The notes under the pieces: generated by a model
The model's database searches: none
The model's input: the letters and a program-made list of their open reading frames with translations, nothing else
Told to the model about the DNA's origin: nothing
Assembly (NCBI RefSeq): GCF_009604455.1
Contig: NZ_WEGL01000017.1
Span: 1 to 62,883 of the forward strand
Reading direction: 5' to 3'
DNA: 62,883 nucleotides
Origin: Streptomyces sp. RB17
GTDB taxonomy: Bacteria > Actinomycetota > Actinomycetes > Streptomycetales > Streptomycetaceae
Part shown: positions 1 to 8,810 of the stretch, one piece after another
Layout: the number at the start of each line of letters is the position of its first letter
Numbering within the stretch: the stretch's first letter is position 1
Made by a program: the position numbers and the translations under genes

Positions 1-423
1 GACGTTTTTGATCCGGCCTGCGGTCGTCCAGATGGACACCGTCTGTGCGTCCATCTGCCACGACAGGCACCGGTCGTCATATGGCTGCGCCGATTCGGGC
101 CGGAACATGATCGGCTTGGACTCTGCCTCGAGCCGGCGCTTCGAACCCGACTTCCCCAGATTCCCAGCACGGATGTTCGCGTGCAGCGTGGTGTACGCGT
201 CGCGCACCTTCTTGATCACGTGCTGCGCCGCCTGCGCCCCCAGCCCGGAGGCTTTGAGGTGGGCGTACGTGTGCTTGCGCAGCTCGTACTCACGGGGAAC
301 GTCGTTGACGAAGGCGACTTCGGAGACCCAGCACGCCAGGTCGTTGACCGTGCGCACAGTCGCCGACAGCGCGGCGGCCTGGTCGGCCTCCGGCATCAGC
401 TTCACCTGCGTCACGATCTTCAT
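1..423 (-). CDS. tnpB: TnpB (IS200/IS605 OrfB) N-terminal part, cut by window edge
   Basis: Reading leftward from ATG at 423, an uninterrupted frame runs to the window edge (at least 140 residues). It starts MKIVTQVKLMPEADQAAAL and has a basic, helix-rich N-terminal segment (RREYELRKHTYAHLKASGL-type) followed by the hydrophobic start of the wedge/RuvC-like fold (MDAQTVSIW). This is the usual N-terminus of actinobacterial TnpB proteins, the RNA-guided DNA nucleases of IS200/IS605 elements. The catalytic DED residues and the guide-RNA (reRNA) 3' end would lie outside the window, so intactness cannot be judged. No tnpA is seen on the visible side. A hairpin typical of element ends lies about 85 bp upstream. 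Confidence 0.8.
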   Translation of the reverse strand, partial: MKIVTQVKLMPEADQAAALSATVRTVNDLACWVSEVAFVNDVPREYELRKHTYAHLKASGLGAQAAQHVIKKVRDAYTTLHANIRAGNLGKSGSKRRLEAESKPIMFRPESAQPYDDRCLSWQMDAQTVSIWTTAGRIKNV

Positions 424-508
424 ACCGGCAACCTACAGTGCCGCACTGACAACGCCTCAGGCCGACAGTGCAGACCCGTGCGAACAAACAGGTCACCCCA
501 TCCAGAGA

Positions 509-538
509 AGCGATTCCTCCCGGGCGGGGTTCCTCGCT
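509..538. repeat. Hairpin at putative IS605-type element end
   Basis: Arms AGCGA/TCGCT and CCC/GGG pair around an internal loop in which TTCCT appears on both sides. Imperfect palindromes of this kind form the ends of IS200/IS605 elements and are recognised by TnpA as single strands. It lies 86 bp upstream of the leftward tnpB start and probably marks the tnpB-start end of the element. Strand assignment and the exact boundary are inferred. Confidence 0.5.
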
Positions 539-560
539 AGATCCTGCTGAACCGACAACC

Positions 561-593
561 GAGCGCCCGCGCGGACCACCGCGCCGGGCGCTC
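561..593 (-). terminator. Strong hairpin terminator after pucR
   Basis: Nearly perfect inverted repeat GAGCGCCCGCGCGG / CCGCGCCGGGCGCTC with a 4-nt loop and one bulged base. It starts eight bases past the stop of the leftward PucR-family gene. The stem is GC-rich without a clear U tract, as is common in Streptomyces, and could stop transcription from both sides. Confidence 0.65.
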
Positions 594-600
594 GCCTGTG

Positions 601-2124
601 TCAGCGATCCTCTTCCCGCCAGGCGCAGAGGGCCAGCAGGAGCTCGGCGCGTACGTGCGCGGAGTCGAGGCCCACGCCCAGAACGGACTGGACCCTCTCC
701 ATACGGCTGCGCAACGTGTGGCGGTGCACGCCCAGGGACGCGGAGGCGGCCTCCCACTGGCCGTTGTGCTCGAGGAACGCGCGCAGCGAGCTGAGCAGTT
801 CGGTTGCGTTGGCGGCGTCGTACGCGGCGAGCGGGGCCAGCCGGGTCCGGGCGATCGACTCCAGTACCGTGCGGCTGCCGGGCGTGGCCAGCAGGACATG
901 ACCGGCGAGCGACTCGAAGCAGACCACGTCCGGGCAGTCGCGGGCCTGGGCGGCCGACGCGGCGCTCAGCGCCTCGCGCAGGGCCGACGGCCCCGCGTCC
1001 AGTTCGTGCGGGCTGCTGAGGCCGGCCCAGAGGCGGGCGCGCGTCGGCGCGGCCAGCCGGTCCAGCACCGCCTGGGCCGTCATCGCGTGGCCTCCGGGGA
1101 ACAGCAGCACGGCGCACCCCTCGCGGACGGTGCCGAACAGCGGCAGGCCGCGCTCGCTCAGCTGCTCGCCGGCGGCCTCGAGGAGGGGACGTGGGCTGCC
1201 GCCGCGGACGGCCAGGACACGCACCCCGTCACGCACCGGGAAGCCGGCCTCGGAGAGGTGGCCGAGCGCCGCCGACGAGGGAATCGACCCGTCCAGGAGC
1301 ATCCGGAAGAAGAGGCTGTTCACCCGGTTCTGCTCGTCGCGGAGCCGCAGCGGTTTCTCGGCCTCCAGGGCGACCAGCGATGCGGCGTGTCCCAGCAGCA
1401 GGTGGTCGACCGGTGTCAGCTCCCGGTCGGTGACCAGCACCAGCCGCCCGTGCACCCGCGGGCCCACCCGGACCTGCTGCACCGCCACCCCGGCCCCGGG
1501 GCCGCAGCTCACCGCCGCGGCCGGCTCGTCCGCCGTGCGCAGGGCCGCCAGCACGTCGGGGGCGGGCGCGGCGGCGCCGGCCGGATGCGCGGCGCGCGTG
1601 CGGCCCTCGTGGTCCAGGAAGAGCACGGCCGTACGTGTGGAGACGGCCAGTTCCCGGACCACGGCCTGTGCGCCGCCGTGCAGGGCGGCCCGGGTCATGC
1701 GCGGCTGGATGCGGGAGGCCTGGACGACGCCGTCGTACTGCTGCTCGGCGAGCCGTTTCATCACCGCCTTGGTGACGGCGGCGAACGGCGTGGGCAGCGG
1801 GACCTCCAGCAGCGGCAGGTCGGCCTCCTGGGCGGCCGCCACGACAGCGGCGGGCACCGCCTCGTGCGACAGGCCGACGCCGAAGCCCAGTGCCGCGACG
1901 CCGACGTCGTGCAGGCGCTCGACGTACTTCTGCTGCGCGCAGGCCTGTGCCGGGAGGCGCAGACCGGTGGTGAGAAGCAGCTCTCCCCCGCTGATCCAGG
2001 CCACCGGGTCGGCCAGTTCGATGCTGTGCGCCCAGAGCACCTCGCGGTCGAGCCGCTCGCGCGCGGCCAGGACGCGCAGGCCGAGTTCCGCACGCCCGAG
2101 CAGCCAGCGCAGAGGTACGCCCAC
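601..2124 (-). CDS. PucR-family transcriptional regulator
   Basis: A 507-residue protein. The N-terminal third (about 1-130, with ISGGELLLTTGLRL) matches the purine-catabolism-regulator-like sensory domain. The middle carries the variable GGDEF-like part. The C-terminal 60 residues (LRAFLEHNGQWEAASASLGVHRHTLRSRMERV) are the PucR helix-turn-helix that binds DNA. PucR proteins usually control adjacent amine, purine or amino-acid degradation genes. Here it is co-directional with the aminotransferase downstream in coordinate order, and both diverge from the aldehyde dehydrogenase operon starting at 3825, so it is the likely pathway regulator of the 2250-8685 block. The inducer cannot be read from sequence. 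Confidence 0.85.
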   Translation of the reverse strand: MGVPLRWLLGRAELGLRVLAARERLDREVLWAHSIELADPVAWISGGELLLTTGLRLPAQACAQQKYVERLHDVGVAALGFGVGLSHEAVPAAVVAAAQEADLPLLEVPLPTPFAAVTKAVMKRLAEQQYDGVVQASRIQPRMTRAALHGGAQAVVRELAVSTRTAVLFLDHEGRTRAAHPAGAAAPAPDVLAALRTADEPAAAVSCGPGAGVAVQQVRVGPRVHGRLVLVTDRELTPVDHLLLGHAASLVALEAEKPLRLRDEQNRVNSLFFRMLLDGSIPSSAALGHLSEAGFPVRDGVRVLAVRGGSPRPLLEAAGEQLSERGLPLFGTVREGCAVLLFPGGHAMTAQAVLDRLAAPTRARLWAGLSSPHELDAGPSALREALSAASAAQARDCPDVVCFESLAGHVLLATPGSRTVLESIARTRLAPLAAYDAANATELLSSLRAFLEHNGQWEAASASLGVHRHTLRSRMERVQSVLGVGLDSAHVRAELLLALCAWREEDR

Positions 2125-2249
2125 CGCCGCCCACCACCTTCGCCCTTGACCTCTAAGACTGTAGGTCAGGGTATTTCATGGTGTCCGGCCACCAAAAGAC
2201 CGGAAGGGCGAGCGGCGGGCGTGCCGAGGTGTGAGCTGTACGACGGCGG

Positions 2250-3626
2250 TCAGGCCGCGGACGCGGTTTCCTCGGTGATGGCCTTGCCGAGCAGCGTCAG
2301 ACCCTCGTCCAGCAGGCCGTCGGAGATCGACAGCGGCGGCAGGAACCGCAGGACGTTGCCGTAGCTGCCCGCCGTCAGCACGAGCAGTCCCTCCGCATGA
2401 CAGCGCCGGGCGATGCCGGCGGCCAGTTCGGGCGCGGGGACGCGGTCCCCGTGCGGCTCCACGAGTTCGATGGCGATCATCGCTCCACGGCCGCGCACCT
2501 CTCCGATGGCCGGGTGGGCGTCGCTGAGCTCGGCGAGACGCTCGATCATGGTGTCCCCGATCTCGCGGGCGCGGCCGAGCAGGCCGTTCGTCTCGATCTC
2601 TGCGAAGACGCCGAGCGCCGCCTCGCAGGCGACCGGGTTGCCGCTGAAGGTACCGCCCAGGCCGCCCGCGGGCGCGGCGTCCATCAGCTCCGCACGGCCG
2701 GTCACCGCGCCCAGCGGCAGGCCGCCCGCCAGTCCCTTCGCCGTGGTGACCAGGTCCGGCTCGATGCCCTCGTGCTCGCACGCGAACATCCGGCCGGTTC
2801 GGGCGATGCCCGCCTGGACCTCGTCGGCGATCAGCAGGATCCCGCGGTCCCGGCAGAGCTCGGCGACCCGCGGGAGGAAGCCCGGCGCGGGGACGATGAA
2901 GCCTCCCTCGCCCTGGATCGGCTCCACGACCACCGCCGCAACGTTGTCCGCGCCGACCTGCCGGTCGAGCAGGTCCGCCAGGGCCGCTGCGGCCTCCTGC
3001 GCGCAGTGCTCGGGCCCGGTGGGCCAGCGGTACGGATACGCCATCGGGGCGCGGTGGACCTCCGGCGCGAACGGGCCGAAACCGTGCTTGTACGGGCGGT
3101 TCTTGGCGGTCAGGGTCATCGTCAGCAGCGTGCGGCCGTGGAAGGCGTGGTCGAAGACCACGACCGCCGGGCGGCCGGTGGCGGCCCGGGCGATCTTCAC
3201 CGCGTTCTCCACCGCCTCGGCGCCGGAGTTGACCAGCAGGGTCCGCTTCTCGCCGGGCACGGGTGCGAGCTCGTTGAGCCTCTCGCAGACGTCCAGATAG
3301 GACGCGTACGGGTTCACCAGGAAGCAGGTGTGGGTGAACCGCCGCAGCTGCGCGGCGGCGCGCTCGGCCACCGCCGGGGCCGAATTGCCCACGGTGGTGA
3401 CGGCGATGCCGCTGCCGAAGTCGATGAAGGAGTTGCCGTCCGCGTCGACGACAACTCCCCCGCCGGCGGCCTCCACGAAAACGGGCAGGGTGGAGCCGAC
3501 CCCGGCGGGCACCAGACGGCGCTGCCGGGCCAGCAGTTCGCGGGAGCGCGGACCGGGGATCTCGGTGACGATCCGGCGGACCTGCTCGAGGCCGGGACCG
3601 CCGGCCGGTCGGGAATCACCGGGCAT
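2250..3626 (-). CDS. gabT: Class III aminotransferase, GABA / 5-aminovalerate transaminase type
   Basis: A 458-residue PLP enzyme moving an omega-amino group to 2-oxoglutarate, giving a semialdehyde. Visible family marks: NSGAEAVENAVKIAR near 130, the FDHAFHGRTLLTMTLTAK segment, IADEVQAGIARTGRMFA (PLP-ring-binding Asp) and the PLP lysine about residue 297 in TTAKGLAGGLPLGAV. ATG at 3626 was chosen because a GGAGGAC ribosome site sits just upstream and the family N-terminus starts there, although the frame stays open far upstream inside the divergent gene. It diverges from the semialdehyde dehydrogenase at 3825, whose substrate it would produce. GABA, 5-aminovalerate or both could be the substrate. 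Confidence 0.88.
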   Translation of the reverse strand: MPGDSRPAGGPGLEQVRRIVTEIPGPRSRELLARQRRLVPAGVGSTLPVFVEAAGGGVVVDADGNSFIDFGSGIAVTTVGNSAPAVAERAAAQLRRFTHTCFLVNPYASYLDVCERLNELAPVPGEKRTLLVNSGAEAVENAVKIARAATGRPAVVVFDHAFHGRTLLTMTLTAKNRPYKHGFGPFAPEVHRAPMAYPYRWPTGPEHCAQEAAAALADLLDRQVGADNVAAVVVEPIQGEGGFIVPAPGFLPRVAELCRDRGILLIADEVQAGIARTGRMFACEHEGIEPDLVTTAKGLAGGLPLGAVTGRAELMDAAPAGGLGGTFSGNPVACEAALGVFAEIETNGLLGRAREIGDTMIERLAELSDAHPAIGEVRGRGAMIAIELVEPHGDRVPAPELAAGIARRCHAEGLLVLTAGSYGNVLRFLPPLSISDGLLDEGLTLLGKAITEETASAA

Positions 3627-3824
3627 GGGACGTCCTCCGGGAGGTCGGGGGCTGGGGCACGCCGAGCCAACCACCGCCGCGCGCACCGCACCATCGACGG
3701 ATCGGCGTGCCCGGACCGGCTGCGCCACTCCATCGCGTCCAGTGCGTCCGATGCACGGCCCACCACAAAATGACGGCCTCACCCCACCCGCGACGGCGTC
3801 ATGGGTGTCCCGAAAGGAGTGCCG

Positions 3825-5333
3825 ATGCGACCCACCCCAGGCAGCAGCGTGAGGGAGGCCGGGGCGGCCCGGCCGGCCCGGACCCTGCGCCACCTCGTCG
3901 CAGGGCAGTGGCGGACCGGCGACGGCGACGAGCTCGTCGACCTCAGCCCGGCGCGCCCCCGCGAGATCGTGGCCGTAGGACGGCTCGCCCAGGACCACGA
4001 CCTCGACCGGGCCGTCGTCGCGGCGCGGGACGCCTTCCCCCGCTGGGCCGCCACCCCGCCCCATGCGCGCGGCCGGATCCTCGACCGCGCCGCCGAGGTC
4101 ATCGAGGCGCACGCCGGCCCGTGGGGCGAGGAACTCGCCTGGGAGGAGGGCAAGACCCGCGCCGAGGGCATCGGCGAGGTGCGCCGGGCCGCGGACATCT
4201 TCCGCTACTACGCCGGTGAGGCATCCCGTCCGGTCGGCGAGGTCTTCGCCTCGCCCCGGCCCGGCGAGCAGATCCACGTCATCCACCGGCCCGTCGGCAC
4301 CGTCGCGGTCGTGACCCCGTTCAACTTCCCGATCGCGATCCCGGCATGGAAGATCGCCCCGGCGCTCGCCTACGGCAACACCGTCGTCTGGAAGCCCGCG
4401 ACCCTGGTGCCGCTGCTGGCCCTGCGGCTCGCCGAGGCGCTGGTCGAGGCCGGTCTCCCGGACGGCGTCGTCTCCCTGCTCATCGGCGGCGGGAGCCTGG
4501 GCGGGCGGCTGGTCGAACACCCTGGTGTCGACGCGGTCACCTTCACCGGGTCGACCTCGGTGGGACGCGGCCTGATCGCCGCCTGCGGGCGCCTGGCGCG
4601 CCCCGTCCAGACCGAGATGGGCGGCAAGAACGCGGCCGTCGTGCTCGCTGACGCCGACCTGGAACTCGCCGTGCAGGAGGTGCTGGCCGGGGCCTTCCGC
4701 GCCACCGGCCAGAAGTGCACCGCCACTTCCCGGCTCATCGTGCAGGAGCCCGTCGCCGACGAGTTTCTCGCGCAGCTGACCGAGCGTGCCGCCGCCCTGC
4801 GGGTCGGCGACCCCCTGGACGACGCCACCCAGATGGGGCCCGTGGTGTCGCTCCAGGCCCGCGACGAGATCCAGCACGCCGTCGACGCAGCGGCCGCCCG
4901 CACCGGCGTCGACGTCCTCACCGGTGGCCAGCACTACGACGACGAGCGCATGGGCGGGGCCTTCGTCCCGCCCACCGTGCTCGAGCTGGCCGGCGACGAC
5001 CCGGTGTGGCGGGAGGAACTGTTCGGCCCCGTCCTCGCCGTACGCCGGGCCAAGGACTCCCGGGAGGCGCTGAGGCTGGCCAACGACAGCGACTTCGGCC
5101 TCTCCGCGGCCGTGTTCACCGACGATCTGCGCGCCGTCACCGCCGCTGTGGAGCAGATGGACGTCGGCGTGCTGCACATCAACTCCGAGACGGCGGGCGC
5201 CGATCCGCACGTGCCGTTCGGCGGGGCGAGGCAGAGCGCGTACGGGCCGAAGGAACAGGGCCGCGCGGCACGCGAGTTCTTCACCCACACCACGACCGTG
5301 TACCTGCGCGGATCCGGAGGTCCGCTGCTGTGA
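3825..5333 (+). CDS. gabD: Succinate/glutarate-semialdehyde dehydrogenase (ALDH superfamily)
   Basis: A 502-residue NAD(P)-dependent aldehyde dehydrogenase. It oxidises the semialdehyde made by the neighbouring transaminase to the dicarboxylate. The Rossmann part contains VVTPFNFP and FTGSTSVG; the general base is Glu264 (QTEMGGKN) and the catalytic thiol Cys298 (GQKCTA), with the usual 34-residue spacing. An earlier in-frame ATG at 3801 exists, but ATG 3825 follows AAAGGAG by five bases and fits the family length. The last codons overlap the GTG of the CoA-transferase gene, so the two are translationally coupled. Succinate- versus glutarate-semialdehyde preference is unresolved; the operon favours glutarate semialdehyde. 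Confidence 0.85.
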   Translation: MRPTPGSSVREAGAARPARTLRHLVAGQWRTGDGDELVDLSPARPREIVAVGRLAQDHDLDRAVVAARDAFPRWAATPPHARGRILDRAAEVIEAHAGPWGEELAWEEGKTRAEGIGEVRRAADIFRYYAGEASRPVGEVFASPRPGEQIHVIHRPVGTVAVVTPFNFPIAIPAWKIAPALAYGNTVVWKPATLVPLLALRLAEALVEAGLPDGVVSLLIGGGSLGGRLVEHPGVDAVTFTGSTSVGRGLIAACGRLARPVQTEMGGKNAAVVLADADLELAVQEVLAGAFRATGQKCTATSRLIVQEPVADEFLAQLTERAAALRVGDPLDDATQMGPVVSLQARDEIQHAVDAAAARTGVDVLTGGQHYDDERMGGAFVPPTVLELAGDDPVWREELFGPVLAVRRAKDSREALRLANDSDFGLSAAVFTDDLRAVTAAVEQMDVGVLHINSETAGADPHVPFGGARQSAYGPKEQGRAAREFFTHTTTVYLRGSGGPLL

Positions 5334-6484
5334 CCGCACCCTCCCCGCTGCCGCTGAGCGGCGTCCTCGTCGCCGACTTCGGCCGCGTGCTCGCCGCGCC
5401 TTACGCCACCATGCTCCTCGCAGACCTGGGCGCCGACGTCATCAAGGTCGAGCACCCCGCCAAGGGGGACGACACCCGCGCCTGGGGTCCGCCGCATGCG
5501 CACGGCGAGGCCACCTACTACCTGTCCGTCAACCGCAACAAGCGCTCCGTCGCCCTCGACCTGGCCGACGAGGCCGACCGGCGCCGCGCCGCCGAACTGG
5601 CCCGCCGGGCCGACGTGCTCTTCGAGAACTTCCGGCCCGGGACCATGCACAAGTACGGGCTCGGATACAACGAGGTCCGTGCCGCCAACCCGGGGATCGT
5701 CTACTGCTCGATCACCGGGTTCGGAACGGGCCCCGGGGCCGACCTGCCCGGCTATGACCTGCTGATCCAGGCCGTCGGCGGGCTGATGAGTGTGACCGGG
5801 CCCGCTCCCGGACAGCCCGTCAAGACGGGCGTGGCCCTGGTGGACGTCCTCACCGGCCTGCACGCCGCGATCGGTGTGCTCGCCGCGCTGCGCCACCGGG
5901 AGGCGAGCGGCGAGGGACAGCACGTCGAGGTCAATCTCCTCTCGACCCTGCTGTCGAGCCTGGTCAACCAGGCCGCCGGCTACACCCTCGCCGGCCGGGT
6001 GCCGGGCATCCTGGGCAACCGGCACCCGTCCATCGCACCGTACGAGGTGTACCGCGCCAAGGATCAGCCGCTCGTCATCGCCGTCGGCAACGACCGGCAG
6101 TTCGCCGCGCTCTGCCACGGCACCGGCGCGCCGGAACTGGTCGACGACCCGCGTTTCTCCACCAACGCCGACCGGGTGGCCCACGTCGACGAACTCGCCA
6201 GGAAACTCGGCCACTTGCTCGCCACCCGCACCGCGGCCGAATGGTTCGAACACCTCACGCCCCTGGGCGTCCCCTGCGGCCCCGTCAACAACCTGGCCCA
6301 GGCTTTCGAGCTCGCCGACCGCCTCGATCTCGCGCCCCGGGCCGTGATCGACGGCGCCGGCGAAGCCCCCGTCGACCTCGTGGCCAACCCGATCTCCCTG
6401 TCCCGCACCCCGCCCCGCTACGACCGCCGCCCGCCCCGGCTGGGCGAGCACACCGGCGAGATCGCGGACTGGCTGGACTCCTGA
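5330..6484 (+). CDS. CaiB/BaiF class III CoA-transferase (probable glutarate CoA-transferase)
   Basis: A 384-residue class III CoA-transferase, starting at GTG 5330 within the stop of the preceding gene (GTGA overlap) with GGAGG nine bases upstream. Family marks are the N-terminal VLVADFGRVLAAPYATMLLADLG, EHPAKGDDTR, NRNKRSVALDL and the catalytic aspartate about residue 143 in PGYDLLIQA. In mitochondria a homologue moves CoA from succinyl-CoA to glutarate. Lying between a semialdehyde dehydrogenase and a glutaryl-CoA dehydrogenase, this gene is best explained as the activator of glutarate. Other dicarboxylates cannot be excluded from sequence. Confidence 0.82.
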   Translation: MTAPSPLPLSGVLVADFGRVLAAPYATMLLADLGADVIKVEHPAKGDDTRAWGPPHAHGEATYYLSVNRNKRSVALDLADEADRRRAAELARRADVLFENFRPGTMHKYGLGYNEVRAANPGIVYCSITGFGTGPGADLPGYDLLIQAVGGLMSVTGPAPGQPVKTGVALVDVLTGLHAAIGVLAALRHREASGEGQHVEVNLLSTLLSSLVNQAAGYTLAGRVPGILGNRHPSIAPYEVYRAKDQPLVIAVGNDRQFAALCHGTGAPELVDDPRFSTNADRVAHVDELARKLGHLLATRTAAEWFEHLTPLGVPCGPVNNLAQAFELADRLDLAPRAVIDGAGEAPVDLVANPISLSRTPPRYDRRPPRLGEHTGEIADWLDS

Positions 6485-6510
6485 CCCCCACTCACCCCAA
6501 GGAGCACATG

Positions 6511-7689
6511 ATGAGCGGCACCAAGCCGATGAAGGACCCCCTGGACCTGCTCGACCTCCCCTCCATCCTCTCGGACGAGGAGCGCGAGATCCAGTCCACC
6601 GTCGCCAGGTTCCTTGCCGACCGGGTCCGCCCGCACATCGGCGAATGGTTCGAGAACGCGCACTTCGCCCGTGAACTCGCCCCGGAACTCGGCAAGCTCG
6701 GCGTGCTGGGCATGCACCTGGAGGGCTATGGCTGCGCCGGCACCAACGCCGTCAGCTACGGTCTCGCCTGCATGGAGCTGGAAGCCGCCGACTCCGGGTT
6801 CCGCAGCTTCGTCTCGGTACAGGGCTCACTGTCGATGTACTCGATCTGGAAGTGGGGCTCGGAGGAGCAGAAGCAGGAATGGCTGCCACGGCTCGCAGCC
6901 GGCGAAGCGATCGGCTGCTTCGGCCTGACCGAGCCGGACTTCGGCAGCAACCCGGCGGAGATGCGCACCCGGGCCGCGCGCAACGGCGATGACTGGGTCC
7001 TCAACGGCTCCAAGATGTGGATCACCAACGGCGGCATCGCCGACGTCGCCACCGTCTGGGCGCAGACCGAGGACGGCGTGCGCGGCTTCCTCGTCCCGCG
7101 CGGGACCCCGGGCTTCACCACCCAGGACATCAAGCAGAAGATGTCGCTGCGCGCCTCGATCACCTCCGAACTGCACTTCGACAACGTACGGCTGCCCGAC
7201 TCGGCACGCCTGCCGCACGCCGAGGGCCTGCGCGGGCCGCTGTCCTGCCTGAACGAGGCCCGGTTCGGGATCCTCTTCGGCGCGGTCGGAGCCGGCCGGG
7301 ACTCCCTGATGGCAGCCCTGCAGTACGCCGACTCCCGTGTCCAGTTCGGCCGGCCGATCAGCGCCTTCCAGCTGACGCAGAAGAAGCTCGCCGACATGAG
7401 CGTGTCGCTGGGCAGCGCGGCCCTGCTCGCCGTGCACCTGGGCCGGCTCAAGGACCAGGGCCGGCTGCGCCCCGAGCAGGTCAGCGTCGGCAAGCTGAAC
7501 AACGTCCGCGAGGCCCTGGCCATCGCCCGCGAGTGCCGGACCGTCCTCGGCGCCAACGGCATCTCGCTGGAGTACCCGCCGTTGCGCCATGCCAACAACC
7601 TGGAGTCCGTCCTCACCTACGAGGGCACCAGCGAAATCCACACGCTCGTCATCGGCCAGGCCCTCACCGGCCAGGCCGCCTACCGCTGA
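6511..7689 (+). CDS. gcdH: Glutaryl-CoA dehydrogenase (acyl-CoA dehydrogenase family)
   Basis: A 392-residue FAD enzyme converting glutaryl-CoA to crotonyl-CoA and CO2. It follows the family end to end: CFGLTEPDFGSNP, KMWITNGGIADVATVWAQ, SLRASITSEL, the catalytic base Glu371 in TYEGTSEIH, and Arg98 in GFRSFVSVQGSL at the place of the substrate-carboxylate-binding arginine that separates glutaryl-CoA dehydrogenases from plain acyl-CoA dehydrogenases. Two adjacent ATGs (6508, 6511) follow AAGGAG; 6511 gives the better spacing. It lies 26 bp after the CoA-transferase. No ETF genes are nearby, so electron acceptors must be encoded elsewhere. Confidence 0.88.
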   Translation: MSGTKPMKDPLDLLDLPSILSDEEREIQSTVARFLADRVRPHIGEWFENAHFARELAPELGKLGVLGMHLEGYGCAGTNAVSYGLACMELEAADSGFRSFVSVQGSLSMYSIWKWGSEEQKQEWLPRLAAGEAIGCFGLTEPDFGSNPAEMRTRAARNGDDWVLNGSKMWITNGGIADVATVWAQTEDGVRGFLVPRGTPGFTTQDIKQKMSLRASITSELHFDNVRLPDSARLPHAEGLRGPLSCLNEARFGILFGAVGAGRDSLMAALQYADSRVQFGRPISAFQLTQKKLADMSVSLGSAALLAVHLGRLKDQGRLRPEQVSVGKLNNVREALAIARECRTVLGANGISLEYPPLRHANNLESVLTYEGTSEIHTLVIGQALTGQAAYR

Positions 7690-7719
7690 CCCGCTGTCCC
7701 CTCGGGAGAAGGACGCATC

Positions 7720-8685
7720 ATGACGCCATCGACAGCCGGCCGTTCGGGGAAGTCGGGCCGCGGGCCCCGGCCGGAACGCCGGCGTACGTCACCGCCGGCG
7801 TGCGCCGGTGCCCGCCCGGCCTCCGCCGGCATCCGCCGCGTCGGCGTCGTGGGAGCGGGACTCATGGGCAGCGGCATCGCGGAGGTCTGCGCCCGGGCGG
7901 GACTGGACGTGCTCGTACGCGAGACCGGCCCGGACGCCGTCCGGGCCGGGCGGGACCGGATCACCGCATCCCTGGACCGCGGCCTCCGCAGCGGGAGACT
8001 CACCGAACCGGAGCGCGATGCCGCACTCGGCCGGATCCGCTTCACCACCGACCTGGCCGACTTCGCCGACCGCGACGCGGCGATCGAAGCCGTGGCCGAG
8101 GACGAGCAGGTCAAGACCGAGGTGTTCGCCACCCTGGACAAGGTCCTCACCCGGCAGGACGCGATCCTCGCCACCAACACCTCCTCCATCCCGGTGATGA
8201 AGCTCGCCGTGGCCACCGGTCGACCGGAGCAGGTCGTCGGCATCCACTTCTTCAACCCGGTACCGGTGATGCCCCTCGTCGAGCTGGTGCCCTCGCTGCT
8301 GACGGGTCATCAGGCCCGTTGCGTGGCCGAGGACTTCGCGACCGCGAGGCTGGGCAAGCACGTCATCGAGTCGCAGGACCGGGCGGGCTTCGTCGTCAAC
8401 TCCCTGCTCGTCCCGTACCTGCTGTCCGCGATCCGCATGCTCGAATCCGGCTTCGCCACCGCCGAGGACATCGACGACGGCATGGTCCTCGGCTGCGCCC
8501 ATCCCATGGGTCCGCTGCGGCTGTCGGACCTGATCGGCCTCGACACGCTCAAGGCCATAGCCGACTCCCTGTACCAGGAGTCCAAGGAGCCGCTGCACTC
8601 CCCGCCGGCCCTGCTGCTGCGGATGGTCGACGCGGGCCTGCTCGGCAAGAAGAGCGGCCGCGGTTTCCACGGCTATGCCCGCTGA
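7720..8685 (+). CDS. 3-hydroxyacyl-CoA (3-hydroxybutyryl-CoA) dehydrogenase
   Basis: A 321-residue NAD-dependent enzyme. After a 37-residue Arg/Pro/Ser-rich, probably disordered leader comes the Rossmann motif GVVGAGLMGSGIAEV, then NTSSIPV, HFFNPVPVMPLVELV (catalytic His) and GFVVNSLL. It oxidises 3-hydroxybutyryl-CoA to acetoacetyl-CoA, the step following hydration of the crotonyl-CoA made by GcdH. GAGAAGGA precedes ATG 7720. It is the last gene of the operon, 30 bp after gcdH. No enoyl-CoA hydratase or thiolase is present, so the pathway must borrow those enzymes. The unusual N-terminal leader might mean that translation really starts further in. Confidence 0.85.
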   Translation: MTPSTAGRSGKSGRGPRPERRRTSPPACAGARPASAGIRRVGVVGAGLMGSGIAEVCARAGLDVLVRETGPDAVRAGRDRITASLDRGLRSGRLTEPERDAALGRIRFTTDLADFADRDAAIEAVAEDEQVKTEVFATLDKVLTRQDAILATNTSSIPVMKLAVATGRPEQVVGIHFFNPVPVMPLVELVPSLLTGHQARCVAEDFATARLGKHVIESQDRAGFVVNSLLVPYLLSAIRMLESGFATAEDIDDGMVLGCAHPMGPLRLSDLIGLDTLKAIADSLYQESKEPLHSPPALLLRMVDAGLLGKKSGRGFHGYAR

Positions 8686-8810
8686 CTGGAGTGGACGCCC
8701 GGTGCACAGGGCGCGCTGTAAGAATGCCCTGCCGATGCCGGGGGTGCCGGGGTGTCCGGGTTCCTGCTCAGCAGCGACACGGGTGTGGCCGAGCGTCCAG
8801 CGGTGAGCAG

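Noticed and set aside
598..2364. Long rightward open frame opposite the PucR gene
   Set aside because: Arg/Gly/Gln-rich composition, no motif; it is the high-GC antisense shadow of the regulator.
3627..5339. Extension of the aminotransferase frame far upstream
   Set aside because: It only reflects absence of stops opposite the aldehyde dehydrogenase; the ribosome site and fold start support ATG 3626.
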